Shown here: positions 24,592 to 32,879 of the stretch, piece by piece | Position numbering within the stretch: position 1 is the first letter of the stretch | Layout of the letters: the number at the start of each line of letters is the position of its first letter | Assembly (NCBI RefSeq): GCF_004000785.1 | Contig: NZ_BILX01000027.1 | Span: 1-64,000, forward strand | Length of the DNA: 64,000 nt | Direction: 5' to 3' | Origin: Paenibacillus ehimensis NBRC 15659 | Lineage (GTDB): Bacteria; Bacillota; Bacilli; Paenibacillales; NBRC-103111 | Position numbers and translations under genes: made by a program | Notes under the pieces: generated by a model | What the model was told of the DNA's origin: nothing | The model's input: the letters and a program-made list of their open reading frames with translations, nothing else | The model's database searches: none

Positions 24592-25650
24592 ATGAACCGG
24601 TACCAATTGCCGCTCCAGCCGCCGCCGATCAAGGGCTTCTTGCGCTGGGCGTATACGTTATCGATTACGCACAATTACGAAGAGACGCTGCCTTGGTATT
24701 ATACCAATTTCATCCAAATGTCGTGCACAAAGTATTTTCTGGAGAAACGGCAGACGTTTTTTTTCGATTTTTTCCGGGGCAAGCCGAACGAGCTGAATTT
24801 CAACAATCCGTTTCTGCTGACCTGCGCCGTCAATTATGAGCTGTTGTCGGGCTATCGGCCGGATGAGCTTGTCGAGTTTATGATCGGGCGCATCAAGCAA
24901 GGCTATTATGCGATCGTCTTCATCGACGAATCGAAAATTACGGCCAGCCCTGCCTATGAGGGCGATGCTTTTCCCCATCATCTGATGCTCTCCGGATACG
25001 ACTTGAAGGAACGAACGTTCGATGTGTCGATGTTCGATTTCAATCAGGTGTACCGGACGTTCAAAATCCCGTTCGAGGAATTCATTAGCGCCTGCGAATC
25101 GATGAAGCGGCTTATTGAAAGCGGACTTGAGTCGGATCACCATACGTTTTTTTACCGGTTTAACGGGGGGCATCCCTTTGCGTTCGATCCGGTGGCGGTC
25201 GCGGATCAGCTGCGCGATTATTTGAACAGCGAGACCCATTTGAACCGGATCAACTATAACCCGGACGGGGAAGTGTTCGGCCTGGAGACATACGAGTATC
25301 TCCAAATGTATTTCAAGGCCGCTGCGGAGCGGCATCCCGCATTGGTGTGGCCCAATGCCGTAAGGCATCTGCATTTGCTCTGGGAGCATAAAAAGGTGAT
25401 GGCGGATCGAATCCGGTACTTCACGCAGCGCGGCATCATTGAGCAGGACGAGGAGCTGCAGCAGACGTTCGAGGAGCTCGCGAACAAGGCGAAGCTGCTG
25501 CGCGATCAGCTGGCCATTGCGGAAATGAAGGGCGATGACCGCATTTACGCGAAGATGCCCGCGAAGCTGGAGGCGATTAAGGAAAGAGAACCGGAACTGC
25601 TGGAGCGCTTGTTGAAGCGCGTGGAGGCGGGCCAGCCGGTAGGAACATAG
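24592..25650 (+). CDS. BtrH-like papain-fold protein (putative acyltransferase or protease)
   Basis: A 352-residue protein. The N-terminal 150 residues look like a C39/papain-fold domain of the BtrH N-terminal type. Candidate nucleophiles are Cys45 (QMSCTKYFL) or Cys78 (LTCAVNYELLSGY), the catalytic His is in FPHHLMLSGYDL (129-130), and Asp residues follow in FDVSMFD. The rest is helical, ending in a coiled-coil-like charged stretch (about 285-345). BtrH transfers an acyl group from a carrier protein to an aminoglycoside. The presence of a carrier protein and ATP-grasp ligase in the same operon supports a similar transfer. Last gene of the cluster; a terminator follows. Confidence 0.62.
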   Translation: MNRYQLPLQPPPIKGFLRWAYTLSITHNYEETLPWYYTNFIQMSCTKYFLEKRQTFFFDFFRGKPNELNFNNPFLLTCAVNYELLSGYRPDELVEFMIGRIKQGYYAIVFIDESKITASPAYEGDAFPHHLMLSGYDLKERTFDVSMFDFNQVYRTFKIPFEEFISACESMKRLIESGLESDHHTFFYRFNGGHPFAFDPVAVADQLRDYLNSETHLNRINYNPDGEVFGLETYEYLQMYFKAAAERHPALVWPNAVRHLHLLWEHKKVMADRIRYFTQRGIIEQDEELQQTFEELANKAKLLRDQLAIAEMKGDDRIYAKMPAKLEAIKEREPELLERLLKRVEAGQPVGT

Positions 25651-25662
25651 CCAGAAAAGAGA

Positions 25663-25690
25663 AACAGCTGCTCGTGGGCGGCTGTTTTTT
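25663..25690 (+). terminator. Terminator of the carrier-protein cluster
   Basis: AACAGC (25663-25668) pairs with GCTGTT (25681-25686), followed by T6, 13 bases past the last stop of the cluster. Confidence 0.75.
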
Positions 25691-25728
25691 CATGCGCGGC
25701 GGTTTGGAGTCTGGATTGCATTTTATAG

Positions 25729-25776
25729 TTGAACCGACCGTTGCTTCGACATATACTATATCGTAACGATATGTCG
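25729..25776 (+). promoter_or_regulatory. PadR promoter with overlapping operator dyad
   Basis: -35 TTGAAC (25729-25734), 17-bp spacer, -10 TATACT (25752-25757). A perfect inverted repeat, CGACATAT (25747-25754) and ATATGTCG (25769-25776), covers the -10 and start point, with an inner ATATCG/CGATAT pair. This is the expected layout for autorepression by the PadR protein encoded next. Confidence 0.8.
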
Positions 25777-25803
25777 ACACGATATAAAAAGAGGAGGGTC
25801 ACG

Positions 25804-26343
25804 ATGTACGACTTATTCGTTTTAGGGGAGTTGATGATCGGAGACACCCACGGCTACCAGCTTCAAGAAAGACTGAAGCGCGCCGTTGGCCCGGTCCGGC
25901 AGATCAGCTCGGGAACGCTGTATCCGCTTCTTTCCCGGCTCGTGGAGCGCGGGTGGATCAATCTCCGGCTTGAGGAGCCGAAGGGCGGGAGAGTGCGGAA
26001 AATTTACAAGCTGACGGAGGCCGGAAGAGAACGGTTTTTCGAGCTGATGGTCAGCCCGCTGGATTACACCGCCGAGACGGAGCTGATGTTCCATTTCAAG
26101 ATGTCCAACTTTCCTTTTGTCACAAAAGAAGTCCGGTTGGCGTCATTAGAGCAGTATCTGAATTACCTTCAGCACAACCTGAAATATGTCGACTCGGAGA
26201 CCCGCATGGTTTCCAGCAAGAAGATGGACGAGCGGAAGCGCGCGCAAGTGCTGCGAATGCTCGATCACCGGAAGCATGTCGGGCTGGCGGATGCGGAGTG
26301 GGTCGCGAAGGAGCTGGAGCGCATGAAAACAGCCAAGGAATAG
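25804..26343 (+). CDS. PadR-family transcriptional regulator
   Basis: A 179-residue regulator. The N-terminal winged helix is clear: LGELMIGDTHGYQLQERLK, then SSGTLYPLLSRLVERGWI and KIYKLTEAGRERFFEL. The C-terminal half (about 95-175) is the helical PadR-C/Vir-like dimer domain. The frame extends upstream across the operator; the ATG at 25804 with GAGGAGGG ahead is the start. Its operator overlaps its own promoter. The MFS exporter downstream by 52 bases is the likely target, a usual PadR-drug-pump pair. Confidence 0.9.
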   Translation: MYDLFVLGELMIGDTHGYQLQERLKRAVGPVRQISSGTLYPLLSRLVERGWINLRLEEPKGGRVRKIYKLTEAGRERFFELMVSPLDYTAETELMFHFKMSNFPFVTKEVRLASLEQYLNYLQHNLKYVDSETRMVSSKKMDERKRAQVLRMLDHRKHVGLADAEWVAKELERMKTAKE

Positions 26344-26394
26344 CAGGCATCATGCAGCTTTGAAATTTTGACTACTTCGAGGAGGAAACAAAAG

Positions 26395-27543
26395 ATGGAG
26401 CGTCTATGGACCAAGCCCTTCATTCAGCTGACGGCAGGCATGCTGTTCCTGTTCACGGGCTTCTACTTGCTGCTGCCGACAATGCCGCTGTTCATCAAGC
26501 AACTAGGCGGCAGCGAGGCGCAGGTCGGATTTGTCGTCGGCGTATTCACGCTGTCCGCGGTTATTTTTCGCCCGATTGTCGGGGGCTTGCTGGACCGGTA
26601 CGGCCGCAGGCCTTTTATCGTATGGGGGCTGCTGCTCTTCGTCGTGGCGATGTATTTGTACAGTTGGGCAGGCGGTATTATGGTTTTGCTTTTGCTGCGG
26701 ATCGTGCACGGCATGAGCTGGGCGCTGTCTACGACGGCCGTCGGGACGGCCATTACGGATGTGATTCCACCCGCCCGGCGCGGGGAGGGGATGGGCTGGT
26801 ACGGGATGGCGATGACCGTAGCCATGGCCATCGGTCCGATGCTGGGGATATGGATGCTGCAAAAGCTTTCGTTTCACGGTCTGTTCTTGTACGCTACCGG
26901 CTTTGCGGCCATTGCTCTGCTCTTGGCTCTTGGAACCAAAATCCCGTTTCAACCGAAAGCGGCCGCCGGGCGGATTCAATTGGTCGAAAAGTCGGTATTG
27001 TCCGTGACGGTGGCGATTTTCTTTCTGGCCGTTCCTTATGGAGGCATTACGACCTTCCTGCCGCTTTTCGCCGAATCGATCAAGGTGAATCCGGGTACTT
27101 TTTTTCTGGTCTACGCCGTGGCGCTGACGCTGATTCGTCCCATCGCCGGAAAGCTCTCGGACCGGTACGGCGAGACGTTTATCATCGTGCCGGCGCTTGG
27201 GACGACGGTGGCGGCGCTGCTCGTTTTGAGCTTCTCCAGCGGGCTGTCCGGCGTGATCGTAGCGGCCGTATTGTACGGGATCGGATTCGGCTCCGCACAG
27301 CCGGCGCTCCAGGCGGCAACGCTGCGTCTTGCGCCTGCAGACCGCAAAGGGGTGGCCAACGCTTCGTTCTTTACCGCGTTCGACTTGGGCATCGGGCTTG
27401 GCGCCATTGTGCTCGGCTGGGTTTCCCAGCATACGGGGTACCCGGCCTTGTTCACGGTTAGCGCCGTGTCGGTGGCAATTTCTTTGATCCTGTTTGCCGT
27501 CTTCGTAAGACAGCTGCTGCGCGCTGCGCTGCCGCAAAATTAA
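26395..27543 (+). CDS. Major facilitator superfamily exporter
   Basis: A 382-residue membrane protein with 12 predicted helices. The MFS motif A between helices 2 and 3 is present (GGLLDRYGRRPFIVWG) and is partly repeated between helices 8 and 9 (GKLSDRYGETFIIV). The proline/glycine-rich helix 5 (MAMTVAMAIGPMLGIWM) is typical of drug:H+ antiporters of the YfkF/multidrug type. The start at 26395 has GAGGAGGAAAC ahead; an upstream TTG in frame is rejected. It is probably co-transcribed with padR and controlled by it. The substrate is unknown. Confidence 0.88.
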   Translation: MERLWTKPFIQLTAGMLFLFTGFYLLLPTMPLFIKQLGGSEAQVGFVVGVFTLSAVIFRPIVGGLLDRYGRRPFIVWGLLLFVVAMYLYSWAGGIMVLLLLRIVHGMSWALSTTAVGTAITDVIPPARRGEGMGWYGMAMTVAMAIGPMLGIWMLQKLSFHGLFLYATGFAAIALLLALGTKIPFQPKAAAGRIQLVEKSVLSVTVAIFFLAVPYGGITTFLPLFAESIKVNPGTFFLVYAVALTLIRPIAGKLSDRYGETFIIVPALGTTVAALLVLSFSSGLSGVIVAAVLYGIGFGSAQPALQAATLRLAPADRKGVANASFFTAFDLGIGLGAIVLGWVSQHTGYPALFTVSAVSVAISLILFAVFVRQLLRAALPQN

Positions 27544-27572
27544 TGCCAAAAGTGGGAATGGAGGAAATGTAA

Positions 27573-28322
27573 ATGGACGTAAGTTTTTACTTGCAGCGCA
27601 TCCAAATGACAGAACCCGCTCAAACGACCTTGGAAGGCTTGACGCTGCTGCAGAAGCGGCATGTGACCCGAATCCCTTTTGAAAATTTGGATATTCTGCG
27701 CGGCATTCCGATCTCGCTTCGGACCGGCGACCTCTTCGATAAACTCGTTAACCGGCGGAGGGGAGGCGTCTGCTATGAGTTAAACGGTCTGTTTAGCGAG
27801 CTGCTGCGCCGGACCGGCTTCAATGCCCATTTGATTGCCGCAACCGTCTATCGGGGGGACGGCCAATGGGGGACGGAAGGCTCGCATGCCACCAATCTCG
27901 TAACTTTAGAGGGAGGCTCATATTTGGTTGACGTCGGGTTTGGGGGCAACTCCCCGCGCCGGCCGGTGCCCATGACCGGGGAGGAGATTCGGGACGCGGA
28001 CGGCTTTTATCGGATCAGACCGTTTCCTGAACTGCGGAACGGTTATGTTTTGGAGAAAAAGGAGGACCGGGACTGGACCATGCTGTACAGGTTTGGTACG
28101 GACCCGAAGCAATTGGACGATTTTGCCGAGGTGTGCGATGTGACGCAATACGCCCCGGAATCGCCGTTCAACAAGGTTTATTTCTTGATGAAGGTGACGG
28201 AGGAAGGCAGGATGACGCTGTACGATCGTTCTTTGACTGTGGTCGACGGCCTCCGTAAAACAAAAGAAACTGTCGAAGCCGACCATATCGACGACATCTT
28301 GGACCGGTTTCTCGCTCCCTGA
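27573..28322 (+). CDS. nat: Arylamine N-acetyltransferase
   Basis: A 249-residue enzyme transferring acetyl groups from acetyl-CoA to arylamines and hydrazines. The Cys-His-Asp triad is intact: Cys67 in RRGGVCYELN, His105 in GSHATNLV and Asp120 in LVDVGFGG. The N-terminal RIPFENLDILRG is also diagnostic. It lies 30 bases after the MFS gene with its own ribosome site (GGAGGAAATG) and could be part of the same detoxification operon. Confidence 0.93.
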   Translation: MDVSFYLQRIQMTEPAQTTLEGLTLLQKRHVTRIPFENLDILRGIPISLRTGDLFDKLVNRRRGGVCYELNGLFSELLRRTGFNAHLIAATVYRGDGQWGTEGSHATNLVTLEGGSYLVDVGFGGNSPRRPVPMTGEEIRDADGFYRIRPFPELRNGYVLEKKEDRDWTMLYRFGTDPKQLDDFAEVCDVTQYAPESPFNKVYFLMKVTEEGRMTLYDRSLTVVDGLRKTKETVEADHIDDILDRFLAP

Positions 28323-28408
28323 GTCCGGCGTACCGTTGCAGCCGCTCCGGCGCATGACATATAATAACGACAGACTTGCGAGAACAGGGCAGAGGAGCGT
28401 ACATACGT

Positions 28409-29383
28409 ATGAACAAACCGATTCCGTTACATAAACACGGATTTCCCGCCAGCCGGCTCGTGCTCGGCTGCATGGGGCTTGGCGGAAGCTGGGACCGGGA
28501 GCCGTACACGGCGGAGCATGTCAAGCAGGCGCATGAGGCGGTCGAGGCGGCGCTTTCCGCGGGCATCAATATGTTCGATCACGCCAATATTTACACCAAG
28601 GGCAAGGCCGAGCAAGTGTTCGGCCAAGTATTGAAGGAGCGTCCCGACCTGCGGGAGCGGATTATTATTCAATCCAAATGCGGCATCCGTTTCGAGGAAG
28701 CGGGGGTTCCGGGGCGGTACGATTTCTCGAAGGAGCATATTGAAGCGAGTGTCGACGGAATTTTAAGCCGGCTCGGCATCGAGACGCTGGATATTTTGCT
28801 GCTGCACCGCCCCGATCCGCTGATGGAGCCGGAAGAGGTGGCGGAAGCGTTCCAGCGGCTGCACGAGGCGGGGAAAGTGAGAGCGTTCGGCGTCTCGAAC
28901 ATGAGCGCGGCGCAAATCCGCTTCCTGCAGTCCGCAATCCGGCAGCCGCTGATCGCGAATCAGCTGGAAATGAGCCTGCTTAAGCTGGACTGGCTGGATG
29001 CAGGCGTGCATTTGAACCAGCCGCAGGGCACCGGCGTCTCGTTCCCGGAAGGGACGATGGAATATTGCCGGATGGAGCATATCCAGATCCAGGCATGGAG
29101 CCCGCTCGCGCGAGGCTTGTTCACGGGCGGCGACTTGTCGGGACAGCCGGAGTCCGTCCGGGCTGCCGCGGGCTTGGTCAGCCGTATGGCCGAGCAGAAG
29201 GACGTATCGCCCGAAGCGATCGTGCTGGCGTTTCTGCTTCGCCATCCCGCAGGGATCCAGCCGGTGATCGGCACGGTGCGTCCCGAGCGCATCCGGGCTT
29301 GCGGCGAAGCGGAGCGGGTGACACTTACGCGGGAAGAGTGGTACTCGCTCTACGTCGCTTCCCGGGGGCGCACCATGCCTTAA
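28409..29383 (+). CDS. Aldo/keto reductase, YdhF-like
   Basis: A 324-residue NADPH-dependent oxidoreductase. The catalytic residues are Asp57 and Tyr62 (MFDHANIYTKG), Lys90 (IIQSKCGI) and His133 (LLLHRPDPLMEPEEVAEAF). The insert GIRFEEAGVPGRYDFSKEHI and the ILLLHRPDPL motif are typical of the YdhF/YcsN group. Substrates in this group are not well defined. The start at 28409 follows AGAGGAG; an earlier in-frame start is less likely. Confidence 0.87.
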   Translation: MNKPIPLHKHGFPASRLVLGCMGLGGSWDREPYTAEHVKQAHEAVEAALSAGINMFDHANIYTKGKAEQVFGQVLKERPDLRERIIIQSKCGIRFEEAGVPGRYDFSKEHIEASVDGILSRLGIETLDILLLHRPDPLMEPEEVAEAFQRLHEAGKVRAFGVSNMSAAQIRFLQSAIRQPLIANQLEMSLLKLDWLDAGVHLNQPQGTGVSFPEGTMEYCRMEHIQIQAWSPLARGLFTGGDLSGQPESVRAAAGLVSRMAEQKDVSPEAIVLAFLLRHPAGIQPVIGTVRPERIRACGEAERVTLTREEWYSLYVASRGRTMP

Positions 29384-29429
29384 CGGGCGGTCCGCCTTCC
29401 GGCGAAAACAATTATAATCGAACGCTCCC

Positions 29430-29675
29430 TTGAGAGACGACCCGTTCCGTGTTAGGTTAAATTCAACATGAATGAGAGGGTGACCTTTAAGCCGATGATT
29501 TATTAATCCTATTTCCAAGAAAACTTTCGTGAAATGATAACGAATCTTTTTCTGGATAGGATTGGTCTAGGCTTTTATGGTGACTCAAGGATCGGTCATG
29601 CCCTTGCAACCGGGCGTGTCTTGTTTTTTGTCGCTCTTTGCCTCCTGTCCAGAATAGGGATAGGAGGTTTTTTGT
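29430..29675 (+). promoter_or_regulatory. Promoter and attenuator leader of the ABC-F gene
   Basis: A promoter (-35 TTGAGA 29430-29435, 17 bp, -10 TAGGTT 29453-29458) gives a leader of about 210 nt. A 12-codon ORF (29468-29506) could be a leader peptide but lacks a clear ribosome site. Hairpin 1: AATCCTAT (29505-29512) with ATAGGATT (29556-29563). Hairpin 2: CATGCCC (29597-29603) with GGGCGTG (29612-29618), then T6, a terminator inside the leader. Hairpin 3: CCTCCT (29641-29646) with AGGAGG (29662-29667), which hides the ribosome site and is followed by T6. This fits antibiotic-induced attenuation, as known for other ABC-F genes. Confidence 0.72.
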
Positions 29676-31268
29676 ATGATACGATTGGAAGCACTTCAAC
29701 TGGAGAAAAGCATCGGAGACCGTCTGCTGTTTGCTGTCGAGCAGCTTCGGGTAGCGGAGCGGGACCGGATCGGAATCGTGGGAAGGAATGGAGCGGGGAA
29801 GACGATCTTGCTCCAGACGCTCGCAGGAAGGGCGGAAGCGGATCGAGGCACGGTATCGGTATGCGGCAAGGTGGGATATATTCCTCAGCTGCAGGAGGAC
29901 GATGCCGGGAAAAGCGGCGGTGAATTGACGCGCCGGTCCATTGAAGAGGCGCTGGCCGGAAAGCCGGACCTGCTGCTTGCCGATGAACCCACAACCAACC
30001 TGGATGTGGAGCATATCGCTTGGCTGGAGCGCGCCTTTGCCGATTTTCCGGGCGCTATCGTCGTCATTTCGCACGACCGTTCGTTTCTGGACCGGATCTG
30101 CGCCCAAATCTGGGAGCTGGAGGCGCGGCGGATTACGGTCTTCAAGGGCAATTACAGCGACTATGACGCGCAGAAGCAGCTCGCCAAGCGTCAGCTGCAA
30201 GAGAAGTACGAGGAGTACGTTGCCAAGAAGCAGGAGCTGGAGCGGGCCATCGCCTTGAAGAAGCAAAAGGCGGTTCACATGATCAAGCCGCCCTCGCGCA
30301 TGGGAACCTCCGAATCCAGATTGTGGAAGATGCAAAAAGGGACCAAGCAAAAAGGGATGCATCAATCGATTAAGGCGATCGAAACCCGGATCGATAAGCT
30401 GGAGCGGGTGGAGAAGCCCAGAGAGCTGCCCCAGGTCAAAATGGACATTCCGGACGCGCTTGCTTTCCGCAGCCGCGCGGTGCTCCGTGTGGAGCGGCTG
30501 TCCGCTTCGGCCGGTCAGCGGACGTTATGGAAGGAGGCTTCATTCCGCTTGAAGGGCGGAGAGAAGGCCGCGTTGATCGGCCCGAACGGCAGCGGCAAAA
30601 CGACCTTGATCCGCAAAATCATCCGTGCCGAGGAAGGCGTGCACCTCATGCCGGGGCTGCGAATCGGCTACTTCAGTCAAAATCTGGACATTCTCCGCCC
30701 GGAAAAGTCCATTCTGGATAACGTCAAAGAAACGTCCGACCATTCCGAGCAGCTGGTCCGCAGCGTGCTTGCCCGGCTGCTGTTCCGTCAGGAAGACATC
30801 TACAAACGCGTTGACGTCCTGAGCGGAGGAGAGCGGGTCAAGGTCGCGTTTGCCAAAGTGTTTTGCAGTCCGATCCATATGCTCGTCATGGACGAGCCGA
30901 CGAACTTTTTGGATATCGACTCGATTGAAGCGCTTGAGCAGCTGCTTGCGGCCTATCCGGGAACCGTCTTGTTCGTTTCGCACGACCGCCGGTTTGTGCG
31001 CCGGATTGCAGGCAAAATCATCGAAATCCGGAATGAAACGGTTGTCACGTTCGACGGGACGTATGACGAATACGAGGAGCGCCGGCGGCGGCGGGAGACG
31101 GATTCGCAGAGCCGGGATGTCGCGGAAGAAGAGCTGCTGCGGATCAATATGCGGCTGACGGAGCTGATCGGACGATTAAGCGTCCCCGTCTCGAATGCGG
31201 ATAAAGCGAAGCTGGAAGAGGAGTACGAACGTTTGCTGCGCAGGCGGAAAGAGCTGAATAACCGCTGA
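29676..31268 (+). CDS. ABC-F family ribosome protection protein
   Basis: A 530-residue soluble protein with two ABC domains and no membrane segment. Domain 1 has Walker A GRNGAGKT, a divergent signature (KSGGELTRR) and ADEPTTNLD. Domain 2 has GPNGSGKTT, signature LSGGERVKV and MDEPTNFLD. The interdomain linker (about 180-270, with KAVHMIKPPSRMGTSES) is long and basic, as in antibiotic-resistance ABC-F proteins of the VmlR/Vga type. There it reaches the ribosomal peptidyl-transferase centre to displace lincosamides, streptogramins or pleuromutilins. The C-terminus has a charged coiled coil. The ribosome site AGGAGG lies inside a regulatory hairpin. The drug class is inference. Confidence 0.88.
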   Translation: MIRLEALQLEKSIGDRLLFAVEQLRVAERDRIGIVGRNGAGKTILLQTLAGRAEADRGTVSVCGKVGYIPQLQEDDAGKSGGELTRRSIEEALAGKPDLLLADEPTTNLDVEHIAWLERAFADFPGAIVVISHDRSFLDRICAQIWELEARRITVFKGNYSDYDAQKQLAKRQLQEKYEEYVAKKQELERAIALKKQKAVHMIKPPSRMGTSESRLWKMQKGTKQKGMHQSIKAIETRIDKLERVEKPRELPQVKMDIPDALAFRSRAVLRVERLSASAGQRTLWKEASFRLKGGEKAALIGPNGSGKTTLIRKIIRAEEGVHLMPGLRIGYFSQNLDILRPEKSILDNVKETSDHSEQLVRSVLARLLFRQEDIYKRVDVLSGGERVKVAFAKVFCSPIHMLVMDEPTNFLDIDSIEALEQLLAAYPGTVLFVSHDRRFVRRIAGKIIEIRNETVVTFDGTYDEYEERRRRRETDSQSRDVAEEELLRINMRLTELIGRLSVPVSNADKAKLEEEYERLLRRRKELNNR

Positions 31269-31269
31269 A

Positions 31270-31328
31270 CCTGCGCAAAAACGGCCCAAGGCGAAAAATG
31301 CCGCCTTCGGGCCGTTTTTTGCGCAGCC
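31270..31328. terminator. Strong bidirectional terminator after the ABC-F gene
   Basis: GCGCAAAAACGGCCC pairs with GGGCCGTTTTTTGCGC, with an inner AGGCG/CGCCT pair. The next gene is convergent. Confidence 0.85.
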
Positions 31329-31349
31329 AAGCTGCAATGCTAGTTTCGT

Positions 31350-31949
31350 TCACATGCTCTCCGTGCTGCTGCCGGGAGATCGCTTCGCCGCTTTGGCATC
31401 AGGCGCCACTTTGTTCGTTCCCATGACAACGTCCATGACTGGGTTGGACACGCCGTACCATGCGTGCTCGTCCAAGTAATGATGCAGCAAATGCTTCTTT
31501 TTCAGCCATTTGCCCCATGGAGTAAGAGGCACGATAGGGCGGTGGGAAACAAAGTGCTTCCATTGGTAGTACATCTGGCAAATGACCGTCCCGAACACAA
31601 CCGACACAGCCAGATGAAGCTCTCCCGTCAGTGCCCAGAAAAGCAGCAGCAGCAAGGGATAGGTGACGACCTCGTACCAGACGGAACCGAACAAATACCG
31701 GTCGTCGTTCGGATGCTGATGATGCGCCACATGCCCTTCATAGGCGCTCGGAAGCAGCCTGGGAAATTCATGCATGATATACCGGTGCACGACGTATTCG
31801 ATGAGTCCGAACAGCACGATTCCGCCCGCAATGGCAAGCCAGGTCAGCGAAGAACCGTAAGTTATGACGACCCCCGCTCCACTAAGCACAATCAGGATCA
31901 TCAGGAAAACGATCAGCCGGAATTGCAAAAACTCAAGTACGTACTTCAT
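31350..31949 (-). CDS. Sterol desaturase / fatty acid hydroxylase superfamily membrane protein
   Basis: A 199-residue membrane protein. Two N-terminal membrane segments (about 8-30 and 35-55) and a third at about 95-120 frame the di-iron histidine boxes: HRYIMH, HVAHHQHP, HFVSH and HLLHHYLDEHAWYG. These define the fatty acid hydroxylase superfamily, in which the boxes hold two irons for oxygen-dependent hydroxylation. Small bacterial members include carotenoid and fatty-acid hydroxylases. The substrate is unknown here. Start ATG 31949; convergent with the ABC-F gene. Confidence 0.85.
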   Translation of the reverse strand: MKYVLEFLQFRLIVFLMILIVLSGAGVVITYGSSLTWLAIAGGIVLFGLIEYVVHRYIMHEFPRLLPSAYEGHVAHHQHPNDDRYLFGSVWYEVVTYPLLLLLFWALTGELHLAVSVVFGTVICQMYYQWKHFVSHRPIVPLTPWGKWLKKKHLLHHYLDEHAWYGVSNPVMDVVMGTNKVAPDAKAAKRSPGSSTESM

Positions 31950-32110
31950 GATTTATACACCTCACCCGTCGCAAGCGCCTTTCATCATCGGAAACGCATG
32001 AAAGGCATCTCTTTGTAATATATATACAAACCTTTAGACGGTCCCGGACGGAGAAGCCCTTCAAATCTAGTGCAAATTCATAGAAAAAAGGGGAGAGGCT
32101 GTATGCTCGA

Positions 32111-32731
32111 TCAAACCGGAGAGGGGATGGAGAAAGGGTAGAGATGGCCGTTCAGGCAAAAGGAGGTTTTCCCGGTCTCCTCGGATACGACGATGATTAA
32201 GGCATCGGTCCGCTCCGACAGTCCGATGGCGGCACGGTGACGGGTTCCCAGCTTTTGATTGGGGAAGGTTCGTTCGGTCAGAGGAAGAATGTTGGCTGCG
32301 GAGACGATCTGATCGGAGCGAATGAACACGGCACCGTCATGCAGCGGGCTGCCTGGAACGAAGATGGACTCCAGCAAGGAGCTGGTAATTTCCGCGGACA
32401 GGAGGATGCCGGGGGTGATCCAGGAATCGATGCTGTCTTCCCGCTGGATGACGATGAGGGCGCCTTGACGCTTAAGACTCAGGTGGTTCACCGAACGGGA
32501 AATCTCTTTATACTTGCTCGTATAAGGCGAAAGAAAACAATTCAAATAATAGGTCGAAGCAAGCGCCCCCGTCACGGAGAACCGCTTGGAAATGTGCTCG
32601 ATCTCGTTCAGCAGGCACGTGTTGACCTCGTCCAGACTGGAGACGACTTGTCCGATGCTGTGAAGGATATCGGTTAATTGCTCCTTGAGCTCCTTTTTTA
32701 AAGGAGAAACGTCACAGTCCAAATGCTCCAT
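32111..32731 (-). CDS. cdaS: Diadenylate cyclase CdaS, sporulation-specific type
   Basis: A 206-residue enzyme making cyclic di-AMP from two ATP. The DAC domain motifs are intact: DGA in PLHDGAVFIRSD (132-134) and RHR in LGTRHRAAIG (164-166). The N-terminal 80 residues form two helices without membrane segments, as in B. subtilis CdaS, where they inhibit the enzyme and set its oligomer state. It is not the membrane CdaA nor the helix-hairpin-helix DisA. CdaS works in the developing spore in B. subtilis; I could not find a convincing sigma-G promoter here. The ATG at 32731 has AAGGATGG upstream. Confidence 0.9.
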   Translation of the reverse strand: MEHLDCDVSPLKKELKEQLTDILHSIGQVVSSLDEVNTCLLNEIEHISKRFSVTGALASTYYLNCFLSPYTSKYKEISRSVNHLSLKRQGALIVIQREDSIDSWITPGILLSAEITSSLLESIFVPGSPLHDGAVFIRSDQIVSAANILPLTERTFPNQKLGTRHRAAIGLSERTDALIIVVSEETGKTSFCLNGHLYPFSIPSPV

Positions 32732-32826
32732 CGGTGATTACCATCCTTTCCATGGCTTAGCTTAACCGATCCAAAAAGCGATTATGCGAGTTTGAACTTG
32801 CGTAGGGGGGATGGGGAGGGATATCG

Positions 32827-32872
32827 AAAAAAGCAGCCCCGAAGTCATCCGGGAATGACTTGCGGGACTGCC
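32827..32872 (-). terminator. Terminator of the MerR/TipAS gene
   Basis: On the minus strand GCAGTCCCG and AAGTCAT pair with ATGACTT and CGGGGCTGC, followed by T6, just past the stop at 32880. Confidence 0.85.
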
Positions 32873-32879
32873 CATCGTA

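Noticed and set aside
29534-29923. 129-codon frame overlapping the ABC-F leader and gene start
   Set aside because: Runs out of frame through the ABC-F coding region, has no ribosome site, and its later part is a shadow.
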